Positions 1-9,148 of a stretch of DNA of 64,000 nt are shown here, piece by piece. The notes under the pieces were generated by a model. That model was not told the origin of the DNA. It ran no database searches and saw nothing but the letters and a program-made list of their open reading frames with translations. This DNA is from an uncultured Alphaproteobacteria bacterium (GTDB taxonomy: Bacteria > Pseudomonadota > Alphaproteobacteria > Rhizobiales > Aestuariivirgaceae), in assembly GCA_937870685.1 (NCBI GenBank), contig CALMZX010000029.1:1-64000 (forward strand), written 5' to 3'. The translations under genes and the position numbers were made by a program. Numbering within the stretch: position 1 is the first letter of the stretch; the number at the start of each line of letters is the position of its first letter.

Positions 1-497
1 GCCGCGACCTTCCCATCACCTCCCAGACCATCGAAACGCCGCTGGCCGAGATGGAAGCCCCCATCCTGAAGGGCAAGAAGCTGGTGATCGTTTCGGTGCT
101 CCGCGCCGGCAACGGCCTGCTGGAAGGCATGCTCTCGCTCATCCCGTCAGCCCGTGTCGGCCATATCGGCCTCTACCACGATCCGGCGACGCTCCAGCCG
201 GTGGAATACTACCTCAAGGTGCCCGAGGACATCGCCGAGCGCCGCACCATCGTGGTGGACCCCATGCTGGCCACTGGCAATTCGGTGTCGGCAGCCGTGA
301 AGCGCCTGAAGGAGAAGGGGGCAAAGGACATCCGCCTCGTCACCCTGCTGTCCGCGCCGGAAGGCATCATGCACTTTCACGAGGAACACCCGGACGTGCC
401 GGTCTTCACCGCCGCCGTCGACAGCCACCTCAACAGCCACGGCTATATCGTGCCGGGACTGGGTGACGCGGGCGACCGGATGTTCGGTACCAAGTGA
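1..497 (+). CDS. upp: Uracil phosphoribosyltransferase, 3' part
   Basis: The last 164 or so residues of UPRT, the pyrimidine-salvage enzyme that joins uracil and PRPP to give UMP and pyrophosphate. The reading frame is open from the first base, so the N-terminal fifth lies outside the window. The PRPP-binding loop is visible as [10 protein letters not shown], and the uracil-binding C-terminal region ends with [14 protein letters not shown], as usual for the family. Catalytic features in the visible part look intact. Cytoplasmic. Function is clear from family-typical motifs; only the start is missing. Confidence 0.95.
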   Translation, partial: RDLPITSQTIETPLAEMEAPILKGKKLVIVSVLRAGNGLLEGMLSLIPSARVGHIGLYHDPATLQPVEYYLKVPEDIAERRTIVVDPMLATGNSVSAAVKRLKEKGAKDIRLVTLLSAPEGIMHFHEEHPDVPVFTAAVDSHLNSHGYIVPGLGDAGDRMFGTK

Positions 498-596
498 CCC
501 TTCACCGCGTGTTAATCATGCGGTGAAGTGTTCAGCTTTTGGTTACGAACTGGCAGGTGTCCCACCCCTAGTTTGCCTGCAACAGGATCTGGGCAC

Positions 597-1391
597 ATGT
601 CAGCAAGCGCCATCGCACCACAGTTTGAGCAACCTGCCTCCAGCCTTGCCCGCAAGCCGGGCGGGGCACCGCGCCGCGTACTCTATGCAGAAGACCAGGT
701 GTCCTCGCGCGTGGTGACCAAGGCCATGCTCGAAAAGATGGGGTTTGAGGTCGAAGCCGTTGATGATGGCGAAGTGGCCGTCGAGAAGGCGCGGGAAGGC
801 CTCTACGACATCATCCTGCTCGATATCGAAATGCCGATCATGGACGGTGTCACCGCCGCCCGCATCATCCGTGGCGAGATCGACGGTCACCGCGACACGC
901 CCATTCTGGCGTTGTCAGCCTTTCTGGCTGATTCAACCGAACAGTCGGACTGGCGCAATGCCTTCGATACCGCTGTTCCCAAACCTGCCAACAGCAACGA
1001 GTTGCAGCGCGCCATGGCGCGCGCCATCGCCCTCCACGCTTCCGCCCCGGCGCAGTCCTGTGGAGTGGTGGCTGAACCGGCCCCGCCCGCGCCCGTCAAT
1101 GTCTGGGACTCGATCCGCCAGACGATGCCCGCGCGCAGCCTTGTCGTTCTTGTCATTTCCGCATCGGATGAAATGTCCCATCTGGCGCTGGCCCTCTCGG
1201 CCGCGCGCGAGGCAGGCGAGACGGAACACATCCGTCACTACCGCCATGCGCTGTCGGGTCTTGCCCGCAATTTCGGGCTCGATGTTCTCGACCAGATGAT
1301 CCGTGAAACGCGCGACGCGCCGCGCAGCCTCAACATGTCAGCCGTCTTTTCCCTGATCGATGATTGGCGCCACGAACACGTGCGGCACTGA
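597..1391 (+). CDS. Receiver-domain protein with Hpt-like C-terminal domain
   Basis: A 264-residue cytoplasmic signalling protein. Residues 26-145 form a CheY-like receiver: acidic pocket around E32-D33, phospho-acceptor D76 in ILLDIEMP, and the conserved Lys at K129 in VPKP. No DNA-binding or GGDEF domain follows. After a Pro/Ala-rich linker (about 150-170) the last ~90 residues are helical and include HALSGLARNFG at 217-227, which aligns with the phosphotransfer (Hpt) pattern HxLKGxAxxxG and places a candidate phospho-His at 217. An upstream in-frame start at 528 exists, but the ATG at 597 puts the receiver near the N-terminus. Followed by a hairpin terminator at 1418. The receiver is certain. 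The Hpt assignment is an inference from one motif, and the kinase partner is not in the window. Confidence 0.8.
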   Translation: MSASAIAPQFEQPASSLARKPGGAPRRVLYAEDQVSSRVVTKAMLEKMGFEVEAVDDGEVAVEKAREGLYDIILLDIEMPIMDGVTAARIIRGEIDGHRDTPILALSAFLADSTEQSDWRNAFDTAVPKPANSNELQRAMARAIALHASAPAQSCGVVAEPAPPAPVNVWDSIRQTMPARSLVVLVISASDEMSHLALALSAAREAGETEHIRHYRHALSGLARNFGLDVLDQMIRETRDAPRSLNMSAVFSLIDDWRHEHVRH

Positions 1392-1417
1392 ACCAACAGA
1401 TCACCCCTGCAAATGAC

Positions 1418-1441
1418 AATGGCCGCGCAAGCGGCCATTTT
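1418..1441 (+). terminator. Intrinsic terminator after the receiver-Hpt gene
   Basis: A 9-bp stem, AATGGCCGC / GCGGCCATT, closes a GCAA loop and runs into a short T stretch, 27 bases after the stop codon. Confidence 0.75.
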
Positions 1442-1469
1442 CGTCTGTGGGAGGCTCCGGTGTCCCGGC

Positions 1470-1628
1470 TCAGGTCTTGTCGCTGGGGGTCTTGCCTGCG
1501 TCTGGCCTGGCATCGAAGGCGGCGAGCATTTGCAGCACCTCGGCAAAATCCGGGCTGATGCGGCGGGGGCGGCGCGGCAGAACGACCTTGGCTTGGGTGT
1601 CGCTGGTCGGCGTTGAAGTCGGTGTCAT
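1470..1628 (-). CDS. Small hypothetical protein (52 aa)
   Basis: A short ORF on the minus strand, starting at an ATG preceded by AGGGA at a workable spacing. The product begins MTPTSTPTSDTQ, carries a basic patch LPRRPRRISP, and continues with a short helix FAEVLQMLAAF. It has no signal peptide or membrane segment. It lies between the terminator of the receiver gene and the cytochrome c' gene, a place otherwise without coding sequence. I do not recognise a family. It may be a lineage-specific small protein or a chance ORF. Confidence 0.4.
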   Translation of the reverse strand: MTPTSTPTSDTQAKVVLPRRPRRISPDFAEVLQMLAAFDARPDAGKTPSDKT

Positions 1629-1857
1629 GGTCTCAATCCCTGTTGCGTGCAATCTAGCGCCGTGAACTTAAGGAGAGACTAAGCGCGTCCCCCTGAAGCG
1701 CATCCCAACAACCCGTTCATGGGCCGTTCATCCGGCAACGCGGTTCGAGGGGGCCGAACACACAATCGTGAGTTTTCGTGCACCGGCTCCAACTGTAACA
1801 ACTTGTGTGGCAGCATTTGACGTGCAGTCCAGCACGGAAAGCAAACAGGAGACCCGA

Positions 1858-2316
1858 ATGCAGTTGTTGACCAAATCCCTTTTCGCCGCCGTTGCCGGCC
1901 TCATGATTGTTTCCAGCGCCGCGTTCGCCGGTCCGGCGGATGATGCCATCAAGGGCCGCCAGGAGTGCATGAAGGCCAATGGCGGTGCCATGGGTGTGAT
2001 GGTTCCCATCATCAAGGGAGAAAAGCCCTATGATGCCGCAGCCGTGGCTGATGCGGTGGGCAAGATCGAAGCCGCCTGCGCCGGCTGGTCTGGCTGGTGG
2101 GGCGACAACACCCAGAAGGGTGAAACGCTCGAAACCTGGGCCAAGGCCGAAATCTGGACCGACAAGGCTGGCTTTGAAGCTGCCGGTGCAGCCTACGGCC
2201 CGGCTCTCGCCGCATTGAAGGCCTCGGCTGATGAGGCCGCCTTCAAGACCGCCTTCGGTGGTTTTGGCGGCACTTGCAAGAACTGCCACGAGAAGTTCCG
2301 CCGTCCGAAGGAATAG
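1858..2316 (+). CDS. Cytochrome c' (class II cytochrome c)
   Basis: A 152-residue periplasmic haem protein. Residues 1-24 are a Sec signal peptide ending SSAAFA. The mature part is helical, with the single haem motif CKNCH at 140-144 close to the C-terminus, the hallmark of class II cytochromes c (four-helix bundles with C-terminal haem). The start ATG at 1858 follows a good ribosome binding site, AGGAGA. Family members bind NO or CO, or act as small electron carriers; the substrate cannot be read from sequence. The following diheme cytochrome gene begins inside or immediately after this gene, so the two are probably co-transcribed and may form an electron-transfer pair. Confidence 0.9.
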   Translation: MQLLTKSLFAAVAGLMIVSSAAFAGPADDAIKGRQECMKANGGAMGVMVPIIKGEKPYDAAAVADAVGKIEAACAGWSGWWGDNTQKGETLETWAKAEIWTDKAGFEAAGAAYGPALAALKASADEAAFKTAFGGFGGTCKNCHEKFRRPKE

Positions 2317-3235
2317 GGCCATCCGCGCACTGCGCTCACGAAAGACACTGGCCACCCTGGCGCTGCTTGCGGCGCTGGGGTGTGCTGCTTTGTGGCTGCT
2401 GTCGGCCCCCCGGCCACTCACCGCAGCTGACCTTCCCGCCCATACAGGGGATGTGAGGAATGGCGAGCGCCTCTACAACGCGGCTGGCTGTCATTCCTGC
2501 CATCTGCCGGGGCCGGATGCGGCTGGCATTGATGGCGCACTCCCCGCAGGCGGCGCACCACTCAAGACGCCTGTCGGCACCTTCTATCCGCCCAATCTCA
2601 CGCCCGATCCGGAAACGGGACTGGGGAACTGGACCGACCTCGAATTCGTCAATGCCATGCAGCGCGGCATCGGCAAGTCTGGGCGTCACCTCATGCCGGC
2701 CTTCCCCTACACCTCCTATGCCCACATGAAACGCGAGGACGTGATCGATATTCGCGCCTACCTCGCCTCGCTGCCACCGGTGAAGAATGCCACAAGGCCG
2801 CAGGAGGTCCCGCTGCAGCCCGTCGTGCGCCGCGGCATCGGGCTGTGGAAGCTGATCGGCTTTGACTCGGCCATCACACAGCCTGATGCAGGCCAGACGG
2901 ACAGCTGGAATCTCGGTCGCTCACTTGTTGATGGTCCGGGCCACTGCAACGAATGCCACACGCCACGTACCGCCTTCATGACGAGTGACATGTCCCGCTA
3001 TCTCGCGGGCGGTCCGCACCCCGAAGGCGATGGCAAGGTGCCGAGCCTGCGCGGCCTCATCGAGCGTGGCCGCTACAAGGACGCCAACGACATCAAACTG
3101 GCGCTCCAGAACGGCGAACTCCTCGGCTACGACAAGCTCTCGTCCGGCGGCATGGGCAAGGTCCAGACCAACATGTCAAAGCTTCCCGACGCCGATGTTG
3201 CGGCCATCGCGGAATATCTGGCAAGTTTGAAGTAG
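2231..3235 (+). CDS. Diheme cytochrome c, membrane-anchored or secreted
   Basis: A two-haem c-type cytochrome of up to 334 residues. A hydrophobic segment at about 39-58 (TLATLALLAALG...) acts as signal anchor or signal peptide. Haem motifs are CHSCH at 87-91 and CNECH at 239-243. The region FYPPNLTPDPETGLGNW resembles the cytochrome subunits of membrane-bound alcohol, aldehyde and gluconate dehydrogenases, but no dehydrogenase gene is adjacent. The start is uncertain: the only in-frame ATG (2231) lies 86 bases inside the cytochrome c' gene, with GTG and TTG codons at 2258 and 2264 and a CTG just after the cytochrome c' stop. Translational coupling to the upstream gene is likely. Confidence 0.85.
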   Translation: MRPPSRPPSVVLAALARTATRSSAVRRNRAIRALRSRKTLATLALLAALGCAALWLLSAPRPLTAADLPAHTGDVRNGERLYNAAGCHSCHLPGPDAAGIDGALPAGGAPLKTPVGTFYPPNLTPDPETGLGNWTDLEFVNAMQRGIGKSGRHLMPAFPYTSYAHMKREDVIDIRAYLASLPPVKNATRPQEVPLQPVVRRGIGLWKLIGFDSAITQPDAGQTDSWNLGRSLVDGPGHCNECHTPRTAFMTSDMSRYLAGGPHPEGDGKVPSLRGLIERGRYKDANDIKLALQNGELLGYDKLSSGGMGKVQTNMSKLPDADVAAIAEYLASLK

Positions 3236-3260
3236 CGGCTGTTTGCTGGTTCCTCACGCC

Positions 3261-3406
3261 CGTCATGGCCCGCTTCAGGCGGGCCAGCCACAGGTCGCGA
3301 TGGATGGTCCACGTGAAGTGGACTATGTCGGTCTCGGAGTGATGGACCCGCTCACTCTTCTGTCACTCCCGTTTCCGTCATGGCCCGCTTCATGCGGGCC
3401 AGCCAC
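3261..3406. repeat. Pair of GTCAT-type palindromic repeats
   Basis: Two near-identical units (3261-3290 and 3376-3405) read GTCATGGCCCGCTTCA, then GCGGGCCAGCCA, each folding through GGCCCGC / GCGGGCC. Between them lies another hairpin, GTCCAC-GTGAA-GTGGAC (3307-3323). The block sits between the convergent ends of the diheme cytochrome and mutT genes, so it may serve as a terminator or mRNA end. The same family recurs at 14332, 30153 and 44118. Confidence 0.7.
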
Positions 3407-3408
3407 TT

Positions 3409-3807
3409 TCACAGCAGCTCTTCCAGATGCGGGATCAGCGGAATGTCGGCGGGTGGCATGGGGTAGTCGCGGAGCGCCTTCGGCCTCACCCACTTGATCA
3501 TCTGCCCTTCCTGCGCTGCAACCTGGCCCTTCCAGCGGCGGCAGACATAAAGCGGCATCAGCAGGTGGAAGTCCGGGTAAGCGTGGCTGGCGAAGGTCAG
3601 CGGTGCAAGGCAGGACTCGGCCACGTCAATGCCAAGCTCTTCCTTGAGTTCGCGGATGAGGGCTGTTTCCGGGCGCTCGCCCGCTTCCAGCTTGCCGCCG
3701 GGAAATTCCCACAGGCCCGCAAGGGCCTTGCCCTCAGGGCGCTGCGAAATGAGCACGCGGCCATCGGCATCCACCAGCGCCACGGCAACAACGAGGAGCA
3801 GCCGCAT
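3409..3807 (-). CDS. mutT: MutT-type Nudix hydrolase (8-oxo-dGTP diphosphatase)
   Basis: A 132-residue Nudix protein that sanitises oxidised nucleotides, typically 8-oxo-dGTP. The complete Nudix box GX5EX7REUXEEXGU occupies residues 38-60 (G38, E44, R52-E53, E56-E57, G59). The flanking LISQRPEGKALAGLWEFP is characteristic of MutT rather than of ADP-ribose Nudix enzymes. The start overlaps the argJ stop as TGATG, showing translational coupling. A longer frame upstream lies inside argJ and is not used. argJ-mutT is a common pairing in this order. Cytoplasmic. Confidence 0.93.
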   Translation of the reverse strand: MRLLLVVAVALVDADGRVLISQRPEGKALAGLWEFPGGKLEAGERPETALIRELKEELGIDVAESCLAPLTFASHAYPDFHLLMPLYVCRRWKGQVAAQEGQMIKWVRPKALRDYPMPPADIPLIPHLEELL

Positions 3808-5042
3808 CAGCTGCGGTACGAACCGTTGATGTCGATGTAGCGGTGCGTGAGATCGCAGGTCCACACCTGGGCCTTGCCCTTGCCGACACCAACGTCCGCC
3901 TCGATCCTGATGTCGCGGCCCTTCATGTGCGGCATGATTTCCGCTTCCTTGTAGGCGGCATCGCGCATGCCCCTGACCGCCACCTGCACACCGCCGATGC
4001 GGATGCGGATCTTGTCGCGGATGGCTTTTTCGCCAGCCTTGCCGATGGCCATGACGATGCGGCCCCAGTTGGCGTCTTCACCCGCAATCGCCGTCTTGAC
4101 CAGAGGCGAATTGGCGATGCTCATGGCAATGCGGTGCGCCGCCTTGTCGGTCTCGGCGCCAGTCACCATGATGTCGATCAGCTTCTCCGCCCCCTCGCCA
4201 TCCCTGGCCACCTGCAGGGCAAGGTCATGGCAGACCTCATGCAGGGCCTTGGCAAAGCCCTTGAGGCGCGGATCAGTGGCGGTCTTCAAACCCTTCACCG
4301 CACCCGCCGCACCCGTTGCGAACAGCAGCACCGTGTCGGAGGTGGAGGTGTCGCCATCAACGGTGACGCAGTTGAACGTCTTGTCCACGCTGGCCGAGAG
4401 CAGGGCCTGCAGCACCTTGGAGGGAATGGCCGCGTCGGTGAAGATAAAGCTCAGCATCGTCGCCATGTCCGGCGCAATCATGCCGGAGCCCTTGGCGATG
4501 CCGTTGATCGTCACCGTCCTGCCGTCGAGCTTCACGCGGCGCGTCGAAACCTTCGGGAACGTGTCCGTCGTCATGATGGCACGTGCCGCCGCGTCCCAGC
4601 CGTCGGCCACGGCCTCTGCCGCAAGCCCCGGAATGGCGTTGACAATGAAGGACGGGTCAAGCGGTTCGCCGATGACACCTGTGGAGGCCTGGTAGATCGC
4701 CGAGGGCTTGCTCTTGAACGCCTTGGCGGCGGCGGAGGCCACGGCCTTCACCGTTGCTGTGCCGGCCTTGCCGGTGAAGGCATTGGCATTGCCCGCATTG
4801 ACGAGGAGGGCGCGGGCCCGCCCGTCCTTGAGCGCCGCCTTGCACCAGTCCACCGGCGCGGAACTTGATTTGGAACGCGTCAGGCAGCCAGCCGCCGTCG
4901 TGCCCTCTGCCATGAGGGCAAGCAGAACATCCGGCCTTCCCTTGTAGCGGATTCCGGTGGCCTTTGCCGCCAGCGTGACTCCGGCAATGGCCGGAAGGCG
5001 CGGGGTCTCGCCCGGCGCCAGTGGTGAAACAGGATGCGCCAT
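3807..5042 (-). CDS. argJ: Bifunctional glutamate N-acetyltransferase / amino-acid N-acetyltransferase
   Basis: A 411-residue ArgJ of normal length. It transfers acetyl from N-acetylornithine to glutamate in the cyclic arginine pathway. The precursor cleaves itself between A194 and T195 in PDMATML; T195 becomes the N-terminal nucleophile of the beta chain. The preceding KGSGMIAPD and the N-terminal [12 protein letters not shown] are family signatures. It is followed with TGATG overlap by mutT and preceded by a parvulin gene 30 bases upstream, so the three may share a transcript. Whether it also uses acetyl-CoA cannot be told from sequence. Confidence 0.95.
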   Translation of the reverse strand: MAHPVSPLAPGETPRLPAIAGVTLAAKATGIRYKGRPDVLLALMAEGTTAAGCLTRSKSSSAPVDWCKAALKDGRARALLVNAGNANAFTGKAGTATVKAVASAAAKAFKSKPSAIYQASTGVIGEPLDPSFIVNAIPGLAAEAVADGWDAAARAIMTTDTFPKVSTRRVKLDGRTVTINGIAKGSGMIAPDMATMLSFIFTDAAIPSKVLQALLSASVDKTFNCVTVDGDTSTSDTVLLFATGAAGAVKGLKTATDPRLKGFAKALHEVCHDLALQVARDGEGAEKLIDIMVTGAETDKAAHRIAMSIANSPLVKTAIAGEDANWGRIVMAIGKAGEKAIRDKIRIRIGGVQVAVRGMRDAAYKEAEIMPHMKGRDIRIEADVGVGKGKAQVWTCDLTHRYIDINGSYRS

Positions 5043-5072
5043 GGAACGTGTCCCCGCCGTCAGAGTTTGCAG

Positions 5073-6080
5073 TTAGTTGCCGCTGTCTTCGGGGATCAGG
5101 AGATCACCCTTGCCCGTGCTGTCGCCGCCTTCACCCTCGGGTGCCGCTTCGCCAGACGATCCGACATTGGCCTTCTTCATCTTTTCCTGAAGGGCCCGGC
5201 GCTGCTTTTCGGCTTCGGCGGCCACCTTCTTCAGGTCTTCATCGAGGATTTCGACCTTGGCCACGTCACGCAGTCCCGCCAGCGTCTGCTGCACCTTCTG
5301 GCGCACCAGCGCGTTGCGGATGGCCGCCTTCACCTGGTCGTAAGGCTGGGCAGCACCCATCTTGCGGTCTTCCATCCGGATGACGTGCCAGCCGAAATCG
5401 CTCTTCACCGGCTTCGACACTTCACCCTTCTTGAGGGCGAACGCGGCCTTGGAGAATTCAGGCACCATCTCGGGTGCGGTGAAATAGCCGAGGTCGCCAC
5501 CGTAGTCCTTGGAACCGTCAAGGCTGTACTGTTTGGCGAGGTCTTCAAACTTCTCGCCCGCCTTCAGCTTTTCGGAGATCGCGATGGCTTCCTTCTCGGA
5601 CGCCACAAGGATGTGGCGGGCACGGATGCGCTCCGTCTCTGTCACCTTCTTGGCTTCGTCGTCATAGACCTTGCGGATTTCCTCTTCCGTCACCTGCGGC
5701 CCGATCTTCTGGGCGAGGAAGCTGTCACGCAATGCCTTGGCCTGGTATGCGGCGAGGCGGCGCTTGTAATCATCGGTTTCGGCGAGGCCGTCCTTGTTGG
5801 CAAGCTGGGCCAGCAGGTGGCGCTCCACCAGGAACTCCACCACGAAGGGATAGCGCAGCTTCTTCGGCAGGTTGGGCAACTGGCCGATCACGTCATCAAA
5901 GGCCATACGCACTTCCGAGGCCTTGATCTCGTAGCCGTTGACCGTGGCGACGACCTTGTCCTCGCCCTTGAGTTCCACAGCCTCGTCCTGCGCGGCGGCA
6001 GGCAAGGCGGACAGCAGGAGAAGTCCTGCACCGGCAAGGGCGGATGTGAATGAGAGGCGGGTGCGCAGCATGGGATCCAT
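5073..6080 (-). CDS. Parvulin-type peptidyl-prolyl cis-trans isomerase, periplasmic
   Basis: A 335-residue exported foldase of the PrsA/SurA kind. It has a signal peptide (about residues 1-31, ending LPAAAQ), an N-terminal helical chaperone region, and one parvulin domain at about 155-245. The domain starts RARHILVASEKEA, passes through DGSKDYGGDLGYF and ends GWHVIRMEDR. The C-terminus is charged and then acidic/Gly-rich. ATG at 6080 is preferred over the TTG just before it; ATG at 6071 is also possible. It lies divergent from secA, fitting a role in folding Sec-exported proteins. Confidence 0.9.
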   Translation of the reverse strand: MDPMLRTRLSFTSALAGAGLLLLSALPAAAQDEAVELKGEDKVVATVNGYEIKASEVRMAFDDVIGQLPNLPKKLRYPFVVEFLVERHLLAQLANKDGLAETDDYKRRLAAYQAKALRDSFLAQKIGPQVTEEEIRKVYDDEAKKVTETERIRARHILVASEKEAIAISEKLKAGEKFEDLAKQYSLDGSKDYGGDLGYFTAPEMVPEFSKAAFALKKGEVSKPVKSDFGWHVIRMEDRKMGAAQPYDQVKAAIRNALVRQKVQQTLAGLRDVAKVEILDEDLKKVAAEAEKQRRALQEKMKKANVGSSGEAAPEGEGGDSTGKGDLLIPEDSGN

Positions 6081-6083
6081 CAA

Positions 6084-6388
6084 TTCAGAGCGGGGAACGG
6101 GCGAAGCCGCTCATGGCGAGGAAAAAAGGCGACAATGTGCTCTCTGCACGCCTTTCACGTCTCCTGAGGACCATCCCAATCACGGCGACATTGGTCTGCA
6201 AAACAAGCACTTGCAAGGCCTTGTGGATGTCCTTGGCAACCTGTTGCGGCAATGCAACAGGTTGAAATCCCTTGCGCCGTGGCCCATCTGCAGGCCTGCG
6301 GGCGGGCCCGGCGATTGTTCTCGGCTCTCAACTTGGCTAGCCGTGCCCCAGATCTGCGGCGTAATGCCCGCAAAAGGATGCGAATCAC
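6084..6388. other. Divergent control region between the PPIase gene and secA, with an 11-bp hairpin
   Basis: About 300 bases without a credible gene; the frames seen here are shadows or run-ins. It must hold promoters in both directions. The striking element is a perfect 11-bp inverted repeat, CAACCTGTTGC / GCAACAGGTTG, with a 6-base loop (6237-6264), 125 bases before the secA start. No T-run follows, so it is not a simple terminator. It could be an operator or a leader-RNA hairpin. Confidence 0.55.
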
Positions 6389-9127
6389 ATGTTCGGACTG
6401 AAGAAGCTGGCCCAGTCGGTTTTTGGCACGACCAATGACCGGAAGGTGGCCGCCTATGCCAAGCGGGTTCCCGCAATCAATGCCCTCGAAGCAAGCTATG
6501 CCGGGCTCTCCGATTCGCAATTGAAAGATCTGACTGTCCAGTTCCGCGCCGAATTCGCCAATGGCAAGACGCTGGATGACCTCCTGCCGCAGGCCTTCGC
6601 GGCGGTCCGCGAAGCCGCCAAGCGTGCGCTGGGCCTGCGCCATTTCGACGTGCAGATGATCGGCGGCATGGTGCTGCATGAAGGCCGGATCGCCGAAATG
6701 AAGACCGGCGAAGGCAAGACGCTCGTCGCTACCCTGCCGGTCTATCTCAACGCGCTTGCGGGCAAGGGCGTGCATGTCGTCACCGTCAATGACTACCTCG
6801 CCAAGCGCGACTCCGACTGGATGGGGCAGGTCTATGCCGCTCTCGGCCTGACCACGGGCGTCATCGTCCACGGTCTCGACGACCGCCAGCGCCACGAAGC
6901 CTACGCCTGCGACGTGACCTACGGCACCAACAACGAACTGGGCTTCGACTATCTCCGCGACAACATGAAGTACCACCTCGAAGAGATGGTGCAGCGCGGC
7001 CACGCCTACGCCATCGTTGACGAGGTGGACTCGATCCTTGTGGACGAGGCCCGCACGCCTCTGATCATTTCCGGCCCGGTGGACGACAAGTCGGAACTCT
7101 ACAACGGCCTCGACCGCTTCATCCCCGAACTGTCGGCGGACGACTATGAACTGGACGAGAAGCAGCGTTCCATCTCGCTCACCGAAGCCGGCAACGAACA
7201 TCTGGAACGCATTCTTGCGGCCGCCGGCATGCTCAAGGGCGAGAACCTCTACGACGCCGCAAACGTGACGATCGTCCATCACATGCAGCAGGCGCTGCGC
7301 GCCCACAAGCTGTTCCAGAAAGACAAGGACTACATCGTCAAGGATGGCCAGGTCGTCATTATCGACGAGTTCACCGGCCGCATGATGCCGGGCCGCCGCT
7401 ATTCCGAAGGCCTGCACCAGGCGCTGGAAGCCAAGGAACACGTGGCCGTCCAGCCGGAAAACGTGACTCTCGCCTCGATCACCTTCCAGAACTATTTCCG
7501 CCTCTACAGCAAGCTCGCCGGCATGACCGGCACAGCCGCCACGGAATCGGAAGAGTTCATGGACATCTACAACCTTGATGTGATGGAGATCCCGACCAAC
7601 GTACCCGTCGCCCGCAAGGACGAGGACGACGAGGTCTATCGCACCGCCAAGGAAAAATACGAGGCCATCGCCACCACCATCCGCGAGGCCCGCGAGCGCG
7701 GCCAGCCGGTTCTGGTGGGCACCACGTCAATTGAAAAGTCGGAAGTCCTCTCCGGCCTCCTGAAGGCGCAAGGCTTCGAGCACAACGTGCTCAATGCCCG
7801 CTATCACGAGCAGGAAGCGGCCATCATCTCCCAGGCCGGCGCGCCGGGCGCCGTCACCATCGCCACCAACATGGCGGGCCGCGGTACCGACATCAAGCTG
7901 GGCGGCAACCTCGACATGCGCATTGCCACCGAACTGGAAGGCGTGGCCGCCGGTGCGGAACGTGACGCTGCCATCGCCCGCATCAAGGACGAGATCGAGG
8001 TCAACAGGCAGAAAGTGCTGGCGGCGGGCGGATTGTTCGTGATCGGCACGGAACGCCACGAAAGCCGCCGCATCGACAACCAGCTGCGCGGCCGCTCCGG
8101 CCGCCAGGGCGACCCCGGCCGCTCGCGCTTCTACCTTTCGCTCGAAGATGACCTCATGCGCATCTTCGGTTCCGACCGCCTCGATGGCATGCTGCAGAAG
8201 CTCGGCCTCAAGGAAGGCGAGGCGATCATCCATCCGTGGATCAACAAGGCGCTTGAAAAGGCCCAGCAGAAAGTTGAGGCCCGCAACTTCGACATCCGCA
8301 AGAACATCCTCAAATACGACAACGTCATGAACGACCAGCGCAAGGTCATCTTCGAACAGCGCATCGGCCTGATGCGCGGCGAGGAGATTTCCGAGACCAT
8401 CGATGACATGCGCCATGACGTCATCAGCGAGGCGATTTCTCACCACATCCCGGAGAATGCCTACGCCGAGCAATGGGACGCACCGGGCCTGCGCGAGGAA
8501 CTGCGCAAGAACGTGGCCATCGACTTCCCCATGGAAGACTGGGTGAAGGAAGAAGGCATTGCCGACGAGGAAATCAAGGAGCGCGTCACCAACGCGGCCG
8601 ACGAATACTACAACCAGAAGCGCGAGAAATACGGCAAGCCGGTCATGGACCAGGTTGAAAAGGCCGTGCTCCTGCAGACGCTGGACCGCCTCTGGCGCGA
8701 ACACATCATCACTGTCGACTACCTGCGCCAGGTCATCCACCTGCGCGGCTATGGCCAGCGCGACCCGCTCAACGAATACAAGACGGAAGCCTTCAACCTC
8801 TTCTCGGCCCTGCTGGCCGGATTGAAGCAGCAGGTGACCGGCCAGATGATGCGCATTGAAGTCCAGACCCGCGATGCGGGCGACGATGACATGCTGCCGG
8901 ACGAGGATGAACTGCCGCAGATGGCGGCCCATCACATGGACCTGACCTCCGGCGAGGATGATGTGGGCGAGGGTGAATTGGCTCTTGCGGCGGCGCCTGC
9001 CGCCCGCAAGCGCAAGCCCGCCCTTGATCCCAAGAACCCGGAAACCTGGGGCGACGTCGCCCGCAACGACCCGTGCCCCTGCGGCTCAGGCAAGCGCTAC
9101 AAGCACTGCCACGGCGCTTACGTCTGA
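6389..9127 (+). CDS. secA: Preprotein translocase ATPase SecA
   Basis: Full-length SecA (912 residues), the motor that pushes unfolded preproteins through SecYEG. Visible parts include the DEAD motor with Walker A GEGKT (107-111), Walker B-type [15 protein letters not shown], the preprotein-binding insert, the second motor with [14 protein letters not shown] and [11 protein letters not shown], the helical scaffold, a low-conservation acidic linker, and a C-terminal zinc site [14 protein letters not shown] that binds SecB and phospholipid. All segments are intact. Neighbouring PPIase, argJ and mutT genes form a block familiar in rhizobial genomes. Confidence 0.98.
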   Translation: MFGLKKLAQSVFGTTNDRKVAAYAKRVPAINALEASYAGLSDSQLKDLTVQFRAEFANGKTLDDLLPQAFAAVREAAKRALGLRHFDVQMIGGMVLHEGRIAEMKTGEGKTLVATLPVYLNALAGKGVHVVTVNDYLAKRDSDWMGQVYAALGLTTGVIVHGLDDRQRHEAYACDVTYGTNNELGFDYLRDNMKYHLEEMVQRGHAYAIVDEVDSILVDEARTPLIISGPVDDKSELYNGLDRFIPELSADDYELDEKQRSISLTEAGNEHLERILAAAGMLKGENLYDAANVTIVHHMQQALRAHKLFQKDKDYIVKDGQVVIIDEFTGRMMPGRRYSEGLHQALEAKEHVAVQPENVTLASITFQNYFRLYSKLAGMTGTAATESEEFMDIYNLDVMEIPTNVPVARKDEDDEVYRTAKEKYEAIATTIREARERGQPVLVGTTSIEKSEVLSGLLKAQGFEHNVLNARYHEQEAAIISQAGAPGAVTIATNMAGRGTDIKLGGNLDMRIATELEGVAAGAERDAAIARIKDEIEVNRQKVLAAGGLFVIGTERHESRRIDNQLRGRSGRQGDPGRSRFYLSLEDDLMRIFGSDRLDGMLQKLGLKEGEAIIHPWINKALEKAQQKVEARNFDIRKNILKYDNVMNDQRKVIFEQRIGLMRGEEISETIDDMRHDVISEAISHHIPENAYAEQWDAPGLREELRKNVAIDFPMEDWVKEEGIADEEIKERVTNAADEYYNQKREKYGKPVMDQVEKAVLLQTLDRLWREHIITVDYLRQVIHLRGYGQRDPLNEYKTEAFNLFSALLAGLKQQVTGQMMRIEVQTRDAGDDDMLPDEDELPQMAAHHMDLTSGEDDVGEGELALAAAPAARKRKPALDPKNPETWGDVARNDPCPCGSGKRYKHCHGAYV

Positions 9128-9148
9128 TCTGCTGCTCCGGCCTTAAGT

